Shown here: piece by piece, positions 36,197 through 45,573 of the stretch
Position numbering within the stretch: the stretch's first letter is position 1
How the letters are laid out: each line of letters starts with the position of its first letter
Assembly (NCBI RefSeq): GCF_006402735.1
Contig: NZ_CP017174.1
Location: forward strand, 8,784,001 to 8,848,000
Origin: Myxococcus xanthus
GTDB taxonomy: Bacteria > Myxococcota > Myxococcia > Myxococcales > Myxococcaceae
Length of the DNA stretch: 64,000 nucleotides
Direction: 5' to 3'
Notes under the pieces: generated by a model
The model's input: the letters and a program-made list of their open reading frames with translations, nothing else
Databases searched by the model: none
What the model was told of the DNA's origin: nothing
Translations under genes and position numbers: made by a program

Positions 36197-37003
36197 TCAG
36201 GCCCGCCGCGCCGTGAGGATGGGCTGATGGAAGCCCGTCTCCTCCGGCGTGTACCAGCGCGTATCCATCAGCCCCGCGCGCGTGAGCGCCCGCTCCAGGT
36301 CCACGCGCTGAAGCGCACGGTACACGCCAGTGTGCTCGGTGGTGTGCCAGCCCTTGCCCTCGGGGCGGAGGATGAACTGGTGCACCGTGTACGTCCGTCC
36401 GTCCGCGGCCCAGTCCCAGATTTGAAAGAGGATGCGGCGGCCTTCGGGCGCCTCCAGCAGCCGCTCCGAGGTGAAGCGGGGCTGGCTCTGCACCAGCGCG
36501 TCGGCGTCGCGCACGCTCAGCACCACCAGCCCACCGGGAGCCAGCTTCGACGCCATGGCGCGCGCCGCCGCGTCCAGGTCCTCGTCCGTCAGCAGGTGCG
36601 TCACCGCGTTGTCCAGCGCCAGCACCACCGGGAAGGTGCCCTCCACCTGCGCGTCCAGCGCGCGCATGTCCGCCACGGCCGTGGTGAGGTGCACGTTCAT
36701 CGCGCGAGCCTCGCGCTCGGCACGCGCCACGGCGGCCGGGCTCAAATCGGTGGCGTGGACGGTGTAGCCACGGCCCGCCAGTCCCAGCGCCTGGGTGCCG
36801 ATGCCACACGCGCAGTCCAGCACACGCCGGGGCGGCGGCGCCTCGCAGCGGCGCAGCAGCGCGTCCAGCATGGCGCCCTGCCGCTCCACCACCTGCGGCC
36901 AGTTGGCGAAGAGCAGGTGGTACTCCTCCGCCATGCCCTCGTAGAACCCCAGCGCCAGGTCGCTCATGGACGGCGCGCCGTTCGAAAACCGCCGTTCACT
37001 CAC
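36197..37003 (-). CDS. Class I SAM-dependent methyltransferase
   Basis: A 268-residue methyltransferase with motif I VLDCACGIGTQALGLAGRGY, motif II HATDLSPAAVARA, and the LALDNAVTHLLTDEDL and LAPGGLVVLSVRD motifs. The FYEGMAEEYHLLFANWPQVV start is common in glycine/sarcosine N-methyltransferase-like proteins, but the substrate is uncertain. It starts at a GTG that overlaps the stop of the thioesterase gene by 4 bp, so the two are translated together. An in-frame ATG at 36967 is a possible alternative. Confidence 0.9.
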   Translation of the reverse strand: MSERRFSNGAPSMSDLALGFYEGMAEEYHLLFANWPQVVERQGAMLDALLRRCEAPPPRRVLDCACGIGTQALGLAGRGYTVHATDLSPAAVARAEREARAMNVHLTTAVADMRALDAQVEGTFPVVLALDNAVTHLLTDEDLDAAARAMASKLAPGGLVVLSVRDADALVQSQPRFTSERLLEAPEGRRILFQIWDWAADGRTYTVHQFILRPEGKGWHTTEHTGVYRALQRVDLERALTRAGLMDTRWYTPEETGFHQPILTARRA

Positions 37004-37464
37004 GAGCTGAAGGAGCGCCCTTCGAGCGCTTCAATCGCCGCGCGGAGTTCCGGCGGCACGGGGACCTTCTCGTGCGTGGCGTAGCGCAGGGTGACGATGA
37101 CGCAACTGCCCCGGGTGTAGAGGACGCCGTCGTCCTCTCCGGCTACCGCGTGCTCCAGGGTGATGGAGGACGTGCCGATGCGGGTGGCGCGGCAGCCGGC
37201 CACCAGGCGCGTGGGGAAGAGGACGGGACGCAGGTACTCCGCGTTGGTGGCCTTCAGGATGGGCCCCACGCCGTCGCGGTTCGTCCGCTCGTCCCCCGCT
37301 CCGGACGGCCCCGTCAGGCCGATGCGCGCGAAGTAGTGGATGCGGGCGGTCTCGAACCAGGTGAACGTGCGCGTGTTGTTGGCGTGGCCGAAGGCGTCCA
37401 TCTCACCCCAGTGAAGGGGGAAGGAGACAACCACCGGGAAATCCTTGAGCGGCGAGTCCGGCAT
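37000..37464 (-). CDS. Acyl-CoA thioesterase, 4HBT family
   Basis: A 154-residue hotdog-fold thioesterase. FPLHWGEMDAFGHANNTRTFTWFETARIHYF is the 4-hydroxybenzoyl-CoA thioesterase motif with the catalytic Asp in EMDAFGH. The ATG at 37464 (MPDSPLKDF) gives the usual length; the frame is open to 37614 but that N-terminal extension is Arg/Gly-rich and unlikely. Substrate unknown. Coupled to a methyltransferase downstream. Confidence 0.88.
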   Translation of the reverse strand: MPDSPLKDFPVVVSFPLHWGEMDAFGHANNTRTFTWFETARIHYFARIGLTGPSGAGDERTNRDGVGPILKATNAEYLRPVLFPTRLVAGCRATRIGTSSITLEHAVAGEDDGVLYTRGSCVIVTLRYATHEKVPVPPELRAAIEALEGRSFSS

Positions 37465-37649
37465 GCCCCCAGGGTGCCCCACCCGGCGGCCCCAGGGAAC
37501 CGTGAACCGCGCCCGCCTGGCCTCCAGGCGAGGGCCACGGCCGTGGTAATCCAGGACAGCCATGCGTTCACGATTCCACACGTCCTCGCCCGCGGCCCCC
37601 GGGCTCGACTTCACCGTCCTTTCCGGCCTCTTCCTGGAGCAGCCTGCTC

Positions 37650-39476
37650 ATGGCCGCTGAGCGCGAGCCGCTGAAGCCGCCACGAGAGGACATCCCCGCC
37701 GAGGACCTGCGTCCCTACGCCTTGTCCCCGCGCGAAGGTCTGCCGGTGTCGGACGAGAGCATGGCGGCGCATCCCCGGCAGCGGGCGGACATGGTGCGCT
37801 GGCTTCATCCCGCGCAGTTGCTGCGCACGGGCCTGGACGCGGTGGTGGCGGCCGTCTTCGGCGCGCGCGCGGACCAACGGCTCATCGAAGCGGTGGTGCG
37901 GCCGCAGGTGCCCTACTTCGACTACTCGCAGGAGCCGATGCCGGAGGGCGGATTCTGGCTGGACTACGTGTCGGACACCGGCGACGGCTGGAACTCCACC
38001 TACGCGGTGGCGCGGCTGCTGGCGCTGCCGGAGTTGACGCTGCCCGTGCAGGGCCCGTCCCACGCGGAGTCCCACGCCACCCAGCGAGGACGGCTGCTCG
38101 TCTTTGGCGGTGACGGCGTGTACCCCGGCGCCAGCCGCGAGGTGTACGACGAGCGGCTCGTCCAGCCCTATGAGGCGGCCATGCGGCGCTCGCATGCGCC
38201 CAGCCCGGACCTGTTCGTGATTCCGGGCAACCATGACTGGTACGACGGGCTCGGCGCCTTCCTGCGGCTGTTCTGCGCGAACCGGTGGATTGCCGGCCGG
38301 CGCACGCGGCAGAGCCGCAGCTACTTCGCGCTGAAGCTGCCCCAGCGCTGGTGGCTCATCGGCACGGACGTGCAGCTCAACAGCGACATCGACGTGCCGC
38401 AGGTGGAGTACTTCCGCGAAGTGGCCAGCCACATGGGCCCCGACGACCGCATCATCCTCTGCAACGCGGAGCCCGCGTGGATTCTGGCCGCCACCGAGCG
38501 GCGCAAGGGCAGCTACCTGGAGAACAACCTGGAGTACCTCCAGGAGAAGGTGTTCGGCCGGCGCATCAACGTCTTCCTCGCCGGGGACCTGCACCACTAC
38601 CGGCGGCACGAGGACGCCGGCGGGCGGCAGAAAATCACCGCGGGCGGTGGCGGCGCGTTCCTCCACCCCACGCACGCGCCCTCCGCCCACGTCCTGCGGG
38701 ACGGCTACACCTTGCAGAAGAGCTTCCCGGACGAACGGACGTCCCGGAAGCTGGCCCGGCAGAACCTGCTCCTCATCCGCCACAGTCCGCTGTTCGGGTT
38801 GATAACCGGCATGCTGTACCTGCTGCTGGCGCTGGCGGCCTACGCGGAGGTGGGCTCGTTCGGGATGTCGCAGCTTTCAGAGGTCATCCTGGCGGTGGCC
38901 AACAGCATGGTGGCCCGGCCATGGACGCTGGTGCTGGGAATGGCCACCATCGGCGGGCTCATCGGACTGGCGGACCCGGCCTTCGGCAAGTGGCGCACGC
39001 TGGCGGGCACGCTCCACGGGCTTGGACACATCGCCGCGGCCTTCTTCGTGGCCTGGGGCGCCACCTACTTCACGGTGAGCGGCCTGGGCGTGTGCCCCGA
39101 GCTCGCCGCGGACGGCATCCACTGCGAGGCGGGCTGGTGGCACCTCGCGGGCAAGTTCCTGCTGTCCTCGGGCTTCACCTTCCTGGGCGGCTTCCTGGTG
39201 GGGCCCTTCGTCATGGGCCTGTACCTGTGGCTGAGCGTGAATCGCTTCGGCGCGCACTCCAACGAGGCCTTCATCTCGCTGGCGCTTCCGGACTGGAAGA
39301 ACTTCCTCCGCATGCGCATCGGTGAAGACGGACGGCTCACCGTCTTCCCGGTGGGCATCGAACGCGTGCCCCGCAAGTGGAAGGAGACCCACGCCGGTCC
39401 CTACGCGCCCGCGTTCGACCCGGATGACCCGAAGGCCACCGAGCCCGTGCTCATCGAGCCTCCCATCCGCGTGTGA
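37650..39476 (+). CDS. Membrane-anchored calcineurin-like phosphoesterase
   Basis: A 608-residue protein. Residues 145-390 carry a metallophosphoesterase core: RLLVFGGDGVYPG, FVIPGNHDWYDG and VFLAGDLHHYRRH. The first motif reads GGDGVYP where many enzymes have DxH, as in related large membrane phosphoesterases. From about 385 to 540 there are four hydrophobic segments (LFGLITGMLYLLLALAAY, TLVLGMATIGGLIGL, IAAAFFVAWGATYF, FLLSSGFTFLGGFLVGPF). A soluble tail follows. Probably acts on a nucleotide or phospholipid at the inner membrane. Confidence 0.88.
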   Translation: MAAEREPLKPPREDIPAEDLRPYALSPREGLPVSDESMAAHPRQRADMVRWLHPAQLLRTGLDAVVAAVFGARADQRLIEAVVRPQVPYFDYSQEPMPEGGFWLDYVSDTGDGWNSTYAVARLLALPELTLPVQGPSHAESHATQRGRLLVFGGDGVYPGASREVYDERLVQPYEAAMRRSHAPSPDLFVIPGNHDWYDGLGAFLRLFCANRWIAGRRTRQSRSYFALKLPQRWWLIGTDVQLNSDIDVPQVEYFREVASHMGPDDRIILCNAEPAWILAATERRKGSYLENNLEYLQEKVFGRRINVFLAGDLHHYRRHEDAGGRQKITAGGGGAFLHPTHAPSAHVLRDGYTLQKSFPDERTSRKLARQNLLLIRHSPLFGLITGMLYLLLALAAYAEVGSFGMSQLSEVILAVANSMVARPWTLVLGMATIGGLIGLADPAFGKWRTLAGTLHGLGHIAAAFFVAWGATYFTVSGLGVCPELAADGIHCEAGWWHLAGKFLLSSGFTFLGGFLVGPFVMGLYLWLSVNRFGAHSNEAFISLALPDWKNFLRMRIGEDGRLTVFPVGIERVPRKWKETHAGPYAPAFDPDDPKATEPVLIEPPIRV

Positions 39477-39557
39477 GACGTGCCACCACCGGGCACCCAC
39501 CGTCCCGGAAGCACCACAGCCATCCCCAGGCGTCCAAGTCCAGAGTAGACAGGGCTC

Positions 39558-40274
39558 ATGAGCGCCCCTGTCTTCATCTACCTGACCCCGCCCGACGGAC
39601 TCGTCCCCCTGCTGACGCCGGCGCGGCTCGCGGCCTTCCGCGACTGGCTCTGGCGGGAGAACACGGAGCACCTGAACGCAGAGGAACTGGCCGACATTGA
39701 GTCGGACGAGGAGCTGAAGGCCCTCCTCGGCCTCGTGGACCACCTGCTCCAGCAGGGCGCCGAGTCCCTGAGCAAGCCCCCCACCCGCCACGCGGACGCG
39801 ATGCTGGACCTGCTCGATGAGCTGTCCGACTACTTCACCCGCGAGGAACTGGGCATTCCAGAGGGCATGGAGCTGGCGACGGACCTCAAGCCCACCGACA
39901 AGCAAGTCCGCGCCTCGGACGTCGTCATCGGAGAGAACTGTCCCAAGCGGACGTTCGAGCTGTGGCGCCACCTCGTCTGGGGCCGGGCGCCGAACCGGAC
40001 AGTGGCGGAGGGCATTGGCCTGCGACGCAACTTCCCCTCCATGGGCTACTGGACGGCCGCGGAGGTACGGCAAGTGCGCGACGACCTGCGCCAGCACCTG
40101 AGCGGGGCCCCTGACTACATGCCCATGAGCGACTGGGCCCGCTTCATGACGTCCCTCCGCCTGAAGCTGACACGGTCCGGTCGGGCAGCAGCCCCCGCCC
40201 CGGCGATTGAGGCCATCTCCCGCGCCGTGGACCGGGCGACCCGAGAAGGCGCGGGGCTGCTGTTCGCGCGCTGA
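39558..40274 (+). CDS. Hypothetical protein
   Basis: A 238-residue acidic cytoplasmic protein. FIYLTPPDGLVPLLTPARLAAF and a helical middle (EELADIESDEELKALLGLVDHLLQQG) lead to a segment that may bind ligand (SDVVIGENCPKRTFELWRHLVWG). No family recognised. AGGG precedes the ATG. It is convergent with the MocR-type gene 8 bp away. Confidence 0.75.
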   Translation: MSAPVFIYLTPPDGLVPLLTPARLAAFRDWLWRENTEHLNAEELADIESDEELKALLGLVDHLLQQGAESLSKPPTRHADAMLDLLDELSDYFTREELGIPEGMELATDLKPTDKQVRASDVVIGENCPKRTFELWRHLVWGRAPNRTVAEGIGLRRNFPSMGYWTAAEVRQVRDDLRQHLSGAPDYMPMSDWARFMTSLRLKLTRSGRAAAPAPAIEAISRAVDRATREGAGLLFAR

Positions 40275-40282
40275 GCCCGACG

Positions 40283-41719
40283 TCAGGTCAGGCTGCGCGC
40301 CAGCGCCCCCAGCGTGGACATGGCCGCCTCGATGCGCGGCGTCCACGGGTGGCCACAGTTCAGCCGGAAGCAGTGGCGATATGAGTCCATCCGCGCGGAG
40401 AAGATGGGCCCCGGGGCGATGCTGATGCCCGCCTCCAGGGCCTTCGCGCTCAACACCAGCGAGTCCACCTGCCGCGGCAGCTCCACCCAAAGCAGCGCGC
40501 CGCCCGAGGGCCTCGTCACGCGCGTGCCTTCGGGGAAGAACTCCGCCACGGCCTCGGCCATGCGCTCCACCTGCGCGGCGAGCCGGCGGCGCAAGGAGCG
40601 CAGGTGCCTGTCATAGCCTCCATTCTGAAGGAAGCGCGCAATCGCATACTGGGGCACCGTGGCGGTCGTCACGGAGGTGGAGAACTTGAGCAGCTCCACC
40701 CGCTCCCGGAAGCGGCCCGGCGCCACGTAGCCCACGCGGAAGCCCGGCGCGAGCGTCTTCGAGAACGAGCTGCACAGCAGCACGTTGCCGCGCGTGTCGA
40801 ATGCCTTGCATGAACGCGGACGCTCGGCGCCGAAGTGCAGGTCGCCGTAGATGTCGTCCTCGATGAGCGGCACGTCGTGAGCATCCAGCAGGTTCACCAG
40901 CCGCTGGCGCCGCACGTCGGGCATGCAGCTGCCCACCGGGTTGCTGAAGCTGGGCACCGCCAGCACCGCGGCGATGCGCCGCCGCGTCAGCGCCGCCTCC
41001 AGCGCCTCCATCTGCATGCCGTTGCGTGGGCAGCAGGGAATCTCCAGCGCGCGCAGACCCAGCGCTTCGATGGACTGCAGCGTTCCGTAGTACGCGGGGG
41101 ACTCGATGGCGATGGTGTCTCCCGGGCGGGCCACCGCGAGCAGGCACAGGTGGATGGCCTCGGACGTGCCGAAGGTGGTGATGAAGTCGTCCGCGGACAG
41201 CGAGCAGCCCCAGTCCATGGAGCGGCGCGCGAGCTGCTGGCGCAGCTCCGGACACCCGGGCAGCGCGTCGTACAGGATGCTCCGGTCGCGCGATTCGCGG
41301 CTGAGCGCGTTCAGCTCGCGGTACAGCCTGCGGACGGGTAGCAGCTCCGGCGCAGGCGAGGCGGCGCCCAGCTTGACCATGCGCGCATCCCCCATGGACC
41401 GGTAGACGCTCGCGACGAGCCCGCTGACGGTGACAGCGGTGGCGCTGGACGCGGGCCGGGACACCTGGGGCTCCGCCAGCCGGGGCCGCTCACGGCGGCG
41501 CACGTAGTGGCCGGACTGGGGGCGCGTCTCGATGAGCCCCAGGGACTCCAGGTGCAGGTAGGCCTGGAGGACCGTGGAGATGCTCACCCGCTCGCGCAGG
41601 CTGAGCTGCCGCACGGACGGCAGCCTGTCTCCAGGCTGCAAGGTGCCCGCGGAGATGGCATCCACGAGCCGCTCGGCCACCTGCTCGTAGAGCTTTGCTT
41701 TGTGTGCCACCGCGCCCAT
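40283..41719 (-). CDS. MocR-type regulator (GntR HTH fused to aminotransferase fold)
   Basis: A 478-residue fusion. Residues 1-75 are a GntR winged helix (AERLVDAISAGTLQPGDRLPSVRQLS, GLIETRPQSGHYV). Residues 110-478 are a fold-type I aminotransferase domain with the PLP lysine in CSSFSKTLAPGFRVGY and the DDIYGDLHF Asp motif. MocR proteins use PLP to sense amino acids or vitamin B6. The ATG at 41719 follows GGGAGGAG. It faces a DUF2917 gene, and a perfect 14-bp inverted repeat lies between them, so it probably controls itself and that gene. Confidence 0.92.
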   Translation of the reverse strand: MGAVAHKAKLYEQVAERLVDAISAGTLQPGDRLPSVRQLSLRERVSISTVLQAYLHLESLGLIETRPQSGHYVRRRERPRLAEPQVSRPASSATAVTVSGLVASVYRSMGDARMVKLGAASPAPELLPVRRLYRELNALSRESRDRSILYDALPGCPELRQQLARRSMDWGCSLSADDFITTFGTSEAIHLCLLAVARPGDTIAIESPAYYGTLQSIEALGLRALEIPCCPRNGMQMEALEAALTRRRIAAVLAVPSFSNPVGSCMPDVRRQRLVNLLDAHDVPLIEDDIYGDLHFGAERPRSCKAFDTRGNVLLCSSFSKTLAPGFRVGYVAPGRFRERVELLKFSTSVTTATVPQYAIARFLQNGGYDRHLRSLRRRLAAQVERMAEAVAEFFPEGTRVTRPSGGALLWVELPRQVDSLVLSAKALEAGISIAPGPIFSARMDSYRHCFRLNCGHPWTPRIEAAMSTLGALARSLT

Positions 41720-41807
41720 GGCTCCTCCCAAAGTGAGCCGCATCCACCACGGCCGGTATCGGAGACGAGAACGGGCCCGTTGCCCAGATACAGCTCCCGC
41801 CGACGGC

Positions 41808-41844
41808 GACCGGTACAGTTCATTGGAACAGAACTGTACCGGTC
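41808..41844. promoter_or_regulatory. Perfect inverted repeat, likely MocR operator
   Basis: GACCGGTACAGTTC (41808-41821) and GAACTGTACCGGTC (41831-41844) are perfectly complementary arms separated by nine bases. The element lies between the regulator start (41719) and the DUF2917 start (41916). The CTGTACC half-site resembles motifs reported for MocR proteins, and the placement would let one protein control both promoters. Confidence 0.8.
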
Positions 41845-41915
41845 ACAATCTCACCTGACTGAATCTGTTCCGCAACCGCCCGGGGGCGCATGTTGGTGCC
41901 CTGGAGGACGCGGTG

Positions 41916-42257
41916 ATGTGGGACTGGATGAGGACGGTGGTGAGCGGGCTGCGGTTCGAAGCAGCGCCAGCGCGGAACGTGGGCCCGGTTCACCTGGCCC
42001 AGGGCGCCTTGTGGAGCGAGCGCACCCGGAGCGGACATCCCCTGACGCTGACGTGTCGCGAAGGCATGCTGTGGCTCACGTGTGAGGGCGATGCGAAAGA
42101 CTACGTGCTGCACCCCGGCGACACGCTGCGCATGGAGCGCTCCGGGCACGTGGTGGTGCAGGCACTGAAGCCCTCGCGCCTCTGCATGATGCAGCGCGCT
42201 CCGGTCCATACGCCGTGCACGCCTCCCGTGAGGAAGCATGAGGCGCCTGTCCGATAG
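41916..42257 (+). CDS. DUF2917 family protein
   Basis: A 113-residue protein with the DUF2917 core LTLTCREGMLWLTCEGDAKDYVLHPGDTLRM and the conserved ending HVVVQALKPSRLCM, a cupin-like small barrel. Role unknown. GGAGG stands eight bases before the ATG; a GTG at 41913 is also possible. Genes of this family often lie beside MocR-type regulators, as here, so it is probably the regulator's main target. Confidence 0.85.
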   Translation: MWDWMRTVVSGLRFEAAPARNVGPVHLAQGALWSERTRSGHPLTLTCREGMLWLTCEGDAKDYVLHPGDTLRMERSGHVVVQALKPSRLCMMQRAPVHTPCTPPVRKHEAPVR

Positions 42258-42292
42258 CCGGTGCCATGCCCGGCCTTGCTATCGTCCGCGCC

Positions 42293-43069
42293 ATGCCCAG
42301 CCTCCCTGACTGTCGCCGCCTCGCCTCGGTCCTCACGCTCGTGTCTTCGCTCCTCACCGCCCAGGCCGCGGAGGTCTCCCCGGCGGAACGGGTGGAGACC
42401 TCGCCGGGCCTGTCACCTGATGCCGTGCGACGCGCCTTCGACAGCCAACGCCAGACGCTCGCGTCCTGCATGCGTCTGGTCTCCATACAGCGCGGGAAGG
42501 ACAAGGCCCCGCATTCGATTGAGTACGTTCCCTGGAAGGCCGGACCCGACACGGATGATCGCATCCGGGTGCGCTTCACCCTGGCGCCAGACGGCAAGGT
42601 GCAGAACGAAGAAAGGCAGACGGAGGCATTGGGCGTGCGGTCGATGTTCCTCGACACAGGCTGCGTGGAAGAAAAGGTGAAGACCTGGTCCTTCCCGACC
42701 TTTCCAGGGAACCATGACGAGCGGGTGCAGGTGGAACTGTGGGCGCGGTTCCGGACCACGGAGGCGGAACGGACGGCGGCAGCCACCCGGCTGCGTGAAT
42801 TCTACGGCGACTTCTGCAAAGCCCTTTCCGCATTGAAAGTCACCCAGCAGCCTCAGGCAGGCGTGGAGTGGCGCGCCACCATCAAACGCTTCCTCGCCGA
42901 GCACGGCGCGCGCGTCGACCCACGCATCGGCACGGCCATGCAGGCGGTCGGAGACATCGCGGGCCACGACGTGCCAGGCGCCATCTCGATTTATGAGCTC
43001 AGCATGGAAGAGTCGCTCGCCACGACCCTTGCGTGCCCGAAGCTCCGCGCCTGGGTGAAGGAGGGGTGA
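42293..43069 (+). CDS. Exported protein with AgmX/PglI-type domain
   Basis: A 258-residue protein with a signal peptide (SVLTLVSSLLTAQAAE). The middle (RIRVRFTLAPDGKVQNEERQTEALG, then a lone Cys and KTWSFPTF) matches the AgmX/PglI C-terminal pattern common in myxobacterial envelope proteins. The C-terminal 90 residues are unassigned. ATG 42293 gives the better signal peptide; an ATG at 42266 is open. Neither has a strong ribosome site. Confidence 0.75.
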   Translation: MPSLPDCRRLASVLTLVSSLLTAQAAEVSPAERVETSPGLSPDAVRRAFDSQRQTLASCMRLVSIQRGKDKAPHSIEYVPWKAGPDTDDRIRVRFTLAPDGKVQNEERQTEALGVRSMFLDTGCVEEKVKTWSFPTFPGNHDERVQVELWARFRTTEAERTAAATRLREFYGDFCKALSALKVTQQPQAGVEWRATIKRFLAEHGARVDPRIGTAMQAVGDIAGHDVPGAISIYELSMEESLATTLACPKLRAWVKEG

Positions 43070-43100
43070 GCCCCAGGCCGGCCCCTCCTCGCCAGCGCAC

Positions 43101-44402
43101 TCAGAGCACTTCGCGCAGGTTGCCCTCCACGATGCGCGTCAACTGCGTCACGCGCTTGTGGAGCCAGAACCCGAAGGGCTGGATGCGCTCGGGCTTCGTC
43201 ATCCTGGGGAGCTTCTGGATGCTTTCGTCGAAGCCGACCACGGCGTGTTCGCCCGTCGGGGACTTCGTGCGCAGGTCAAAGGCAAAGGACCTGCCGGTGT
43301 GCCAGCCGCCGTGGAACACGGTGAGGCGCTCCAGCTCCGCGTTTCCAGTCGCCTCGACGAGCCCGTCGAGGTCATAGACGTCGTCGGCGATCTCCAGGCA
43401 ACTCCAGCCCCCGCCCGAGACGTTTCCGCACGGGAACGTGGGCAGGCCATTGTCGACCGCGTTGTCCACAATCCAGGTGCTGGAGCCGTACACGCGCAGG
43501 AAGTAATCCCAGCTCGACTCTGTCTTCCTGGGCTTGAGCGCCTTTACGCCCTTCCACCGCCCGATGCGGTGCTTGTAGACGCGCTTGAAGAGGGACAGCT
43601 GTTGGTCGAGCGAGTCCATGCGCTTGGGCTCCTTCTTCACGTCGAGGTGCTCCGCGACGAAGTGCGCCGTGGGATAGCGCTCGTGGAGGTCCTTGAGCAT
43701 GACGATGGCGGTGTCGACCGCCGCGAATGCATCCTGCGGCTTCGCGAAGGAGGGAGCCTTGGGAGCTGCGGGCTTCTTCGGTGCGCCCTTCGGAGCCACG
43801 GGCTCGGGGTTGGGGTGGTCAGCGTCTCGGAGCTCCACTTTGCGCAGGACGAAGCCAGCCTTCTCCTGAGCGCGGATACGCTTCTCCGCCCGCTGGATGG
43901 CGGCCTCGCGGCTGTCGGCGACCGTCTCTTTGCGGTAGTTCTCGACGGTCCGATTCCCATCGACCCAGATGACCCATTGGGTCGAGGCACCCTTGCGATA
44001 CTCGCGCACCGTGATGCGCTTCCGGTTCGCGTTCCAGGGCGTGCCATCGCGGAAGCCCAGCTTCCGGTAGCGCGCCACCAGGGCCTCGACGTCTGACGCG
44101 TCGATGAGGGAGACGAGGTGAGCGCCGTTCAAGGTGCCACGGCGAACCACGGCTTTCGCTCCACGCACCTCCACGTCGACGAAGAGCAAGGACAGCAGCT
44201 TGAACAGGGTGAAGCGCTCCGACACAGGCGCGGTGACCTTCAGTGCCTTGGGCTCCGGCCTGTAGAGGGTCCCCGCGCTCCAGACTCGCAGCTCGCCTCC
44301 CGCCGAGTAGAGCCAGACCTCGTCCTTCACATCGAGCTGAGGCTCCGAGTACCAGATGGCGTCGCCGCCGTTGAGTTCCTGTAGGCGCTTCCAGTTGGAC
44401 AT
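43101..44402 (-). CDS. SMI1/KNR4-like protein of unknown function
   Basis: A 433-residue soluble protein. The first 125 residues read as an alpha/beta domain (YSEPQLDVKDEVWLYSAGGELRVW). A WGR-like segment (TQWVIWVDGNRTVENYRKETVADSREAA) and a Lys/Pro/Ala linker (residues 190-220) follow. The C-terminal 200 residues (YGSSTWIVDNAVDNGLPTF, GWSCLEIADDVYDL, GEHAVVGFDESI) resemble SMI1/KNR4 proteins, many of which are toxin-immunity proteins. No toxin gene is adjacent. The ATG has GAGG seven bases upstream. Family assignment is tentative. Confidence 0.7.
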   Translation of the reverse strand: MSNWKRLQELNGGDAIWYSEPQLDVKDEVWLYSAGGELRVWSAGTLYRPEPKALKVTAPVSERFTLFKLLSLLFVDVEVRGAKAVVRRGTLNGAHLVSLIDASDVEALVARYRKLGFRDGTPWNANRKRITVREYRKGASTQWVIWVDGNRTVENYRKETVADSREAAIQRAEKRIRAQEKAGFVLRKVELRDADHPNPEPVAPKGAPKKPAAPKAPSFAKPQDAFAAVDTAIVMLKDLHERYPTAHFVAEHLDVKKEPKRMDSLDQQLSLFKRVYKHRIGRWKGVKALKPRKTESSWDYFLRVYGSSTWIVDNAVDNGLPTFPCGNVSGGGWSCLEIADDVYDLDGLVEATGNAELERLTVFHGGWHTGRSFAFDLRTKSPTGEHAVVGFDESIQKLPRMTKPERIQPFGFWLHKRVTQLTRIVEGNLREVL

Positions 44403-44526
44403 ACGCCAGCCTCTCGCATGGGACTGACGGGGGTCAACGGAAGCACTGCCTCAACAGCCCGAGCCGCGCGCGCAACCGGCCAGGACGTGCTCCGTCTCGC
44501 GACGGAGACCTCCTCCGCTGCCGGGT

Positions 44527-45516
44527 TCACAGCCCCAGCGCACTCATGGGGATGCGGTACATGTCCCCCGTGCCGCGGCCAATGCCCTGGACGGCGCTGT
44601 CATCTCGTGGCGCATCGAAGCGCGCCCCCACGTCGCCCGTGAAGGGGCGCGTACTGCTGAAGTAGAGCCATTTTCCGTCGGGGGAGACGCTGTGGTTGTA
44701 GTCGCTCGCGGCCGTGTTGATGCCCTCGCAGAGCCGGCGTGCAGGCGTCCATGCGCCATCCACCTTGCGGCTGAGGAACAAGTCGTATCCGCCCAGGCCG
44801 TCTTCCCGCCGCAGTGCACTGAAGATGAGGTAGCTCTCATCAGGCGCAATCCACGGCTCGAGTTCATGGACCGACGAGTTGATGGCGGGACCCAGATTTT
44901 CTGGCGGCTGGTAGGCGCCGTCGACCCAGCGGGAGACCCAGAGGTCGCTGCCACCCAGTGTGCCGTCTCGCTCACCCCCGAAGTAGAGATTGCCATTGGC
45001 GGCCACGGCCGGTGACCACTCGTCGCGGTGCTTGTCGTTGACGGGGGCCGGAAGGCGTCGCGCGTCCTCCCATGCTCCGTCGGCGTCCAGCGACGCGGCC
45101 CAGATGTCATACGAGCTTCGGGGGCCTTGCTCCCCAGGCTCGGGACGGTTGGAGATGAAGTACACCGTCCGCCCGTCGGGCGAGAGGTGTGGGTCCGCGT
45201 TGCTCCACTCGGTGGCGAAGCGCGGGAGCACCGGACGGGACCAGTGCCCTTCATCGGTCAACTGCGTTTCGTAGAGCGTATATTGTTGGAAACGGTCATC
45301 TGCCCTTCCAAAGAGCACGCGTCGCTGGTCTGGAGAGAAGGCCATGAAGAAGTCCCAGGCCCCGGTGGTGAAGAGCCCCGCGCCGTAGAGTTCGGGCGCG
45401 CAGGTGCCCCCGTGATTCTCCAGCGCCTCCGCGGGCCGTCCACCGTGTGCGCCACAACCCAGCTCCCAGAACGTCATCATCAAGAGCACGCCTCGCATCG
45501 ACGACATCCCCGCCAT
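44527..45516 (-). CDS. PD40/WD40-like beta-propeller lipoprotein
   Basis: A 329-residue exported protein with a lipobox-like WELGC near residue 21. At least five PD40 blades follow (FSPDQRRVLFGRAD, LSPDGRTVYFISNRPE, AANGNLYFGGERDG, APDESYLIFSALRRE, VSPDGKWLYFSST), as in TolB-like and OmpA-associated propellers. AGGAGGAG precedes the ATG at 45516. It is divergent from an AraC regulator, which may control it. Confidence 0.87.
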   Translation of the reverse strand: MAGMSSMRGVLLMMTFWELGCGAHGGRPAEALENHGGTCAPELYGAGLFTTGAWDFFMAFSPDQRRVLFGRADDRFQQYTLYETQLTDEGHWSRPVLPRFATEWSNADPHLSPDGRTVYFISNRPEPGEQGPRSSYDIWAASLDADGAWEDARRLPAPVNDKHRDEWSPAVAANGNLYFGGERDGTLGGSDLWVSRWVDGAYQPPENLGPAINSSVHELEPWIAPDESYLIFSALRREDGLGGYDLFLSRKVDGAWTPARRLCEGINTAASDYNHSVSPDGKWLYFSSTRPFTGDVGARFDAPRDDSAVQGIGRGTGDMYRIPMSALGL

Positions 45517-45573
45517 GTACGGCTCCTCCTGGACATTGCTTCAGCACCACGGCGGTCGGGATAGCATCGGCCC

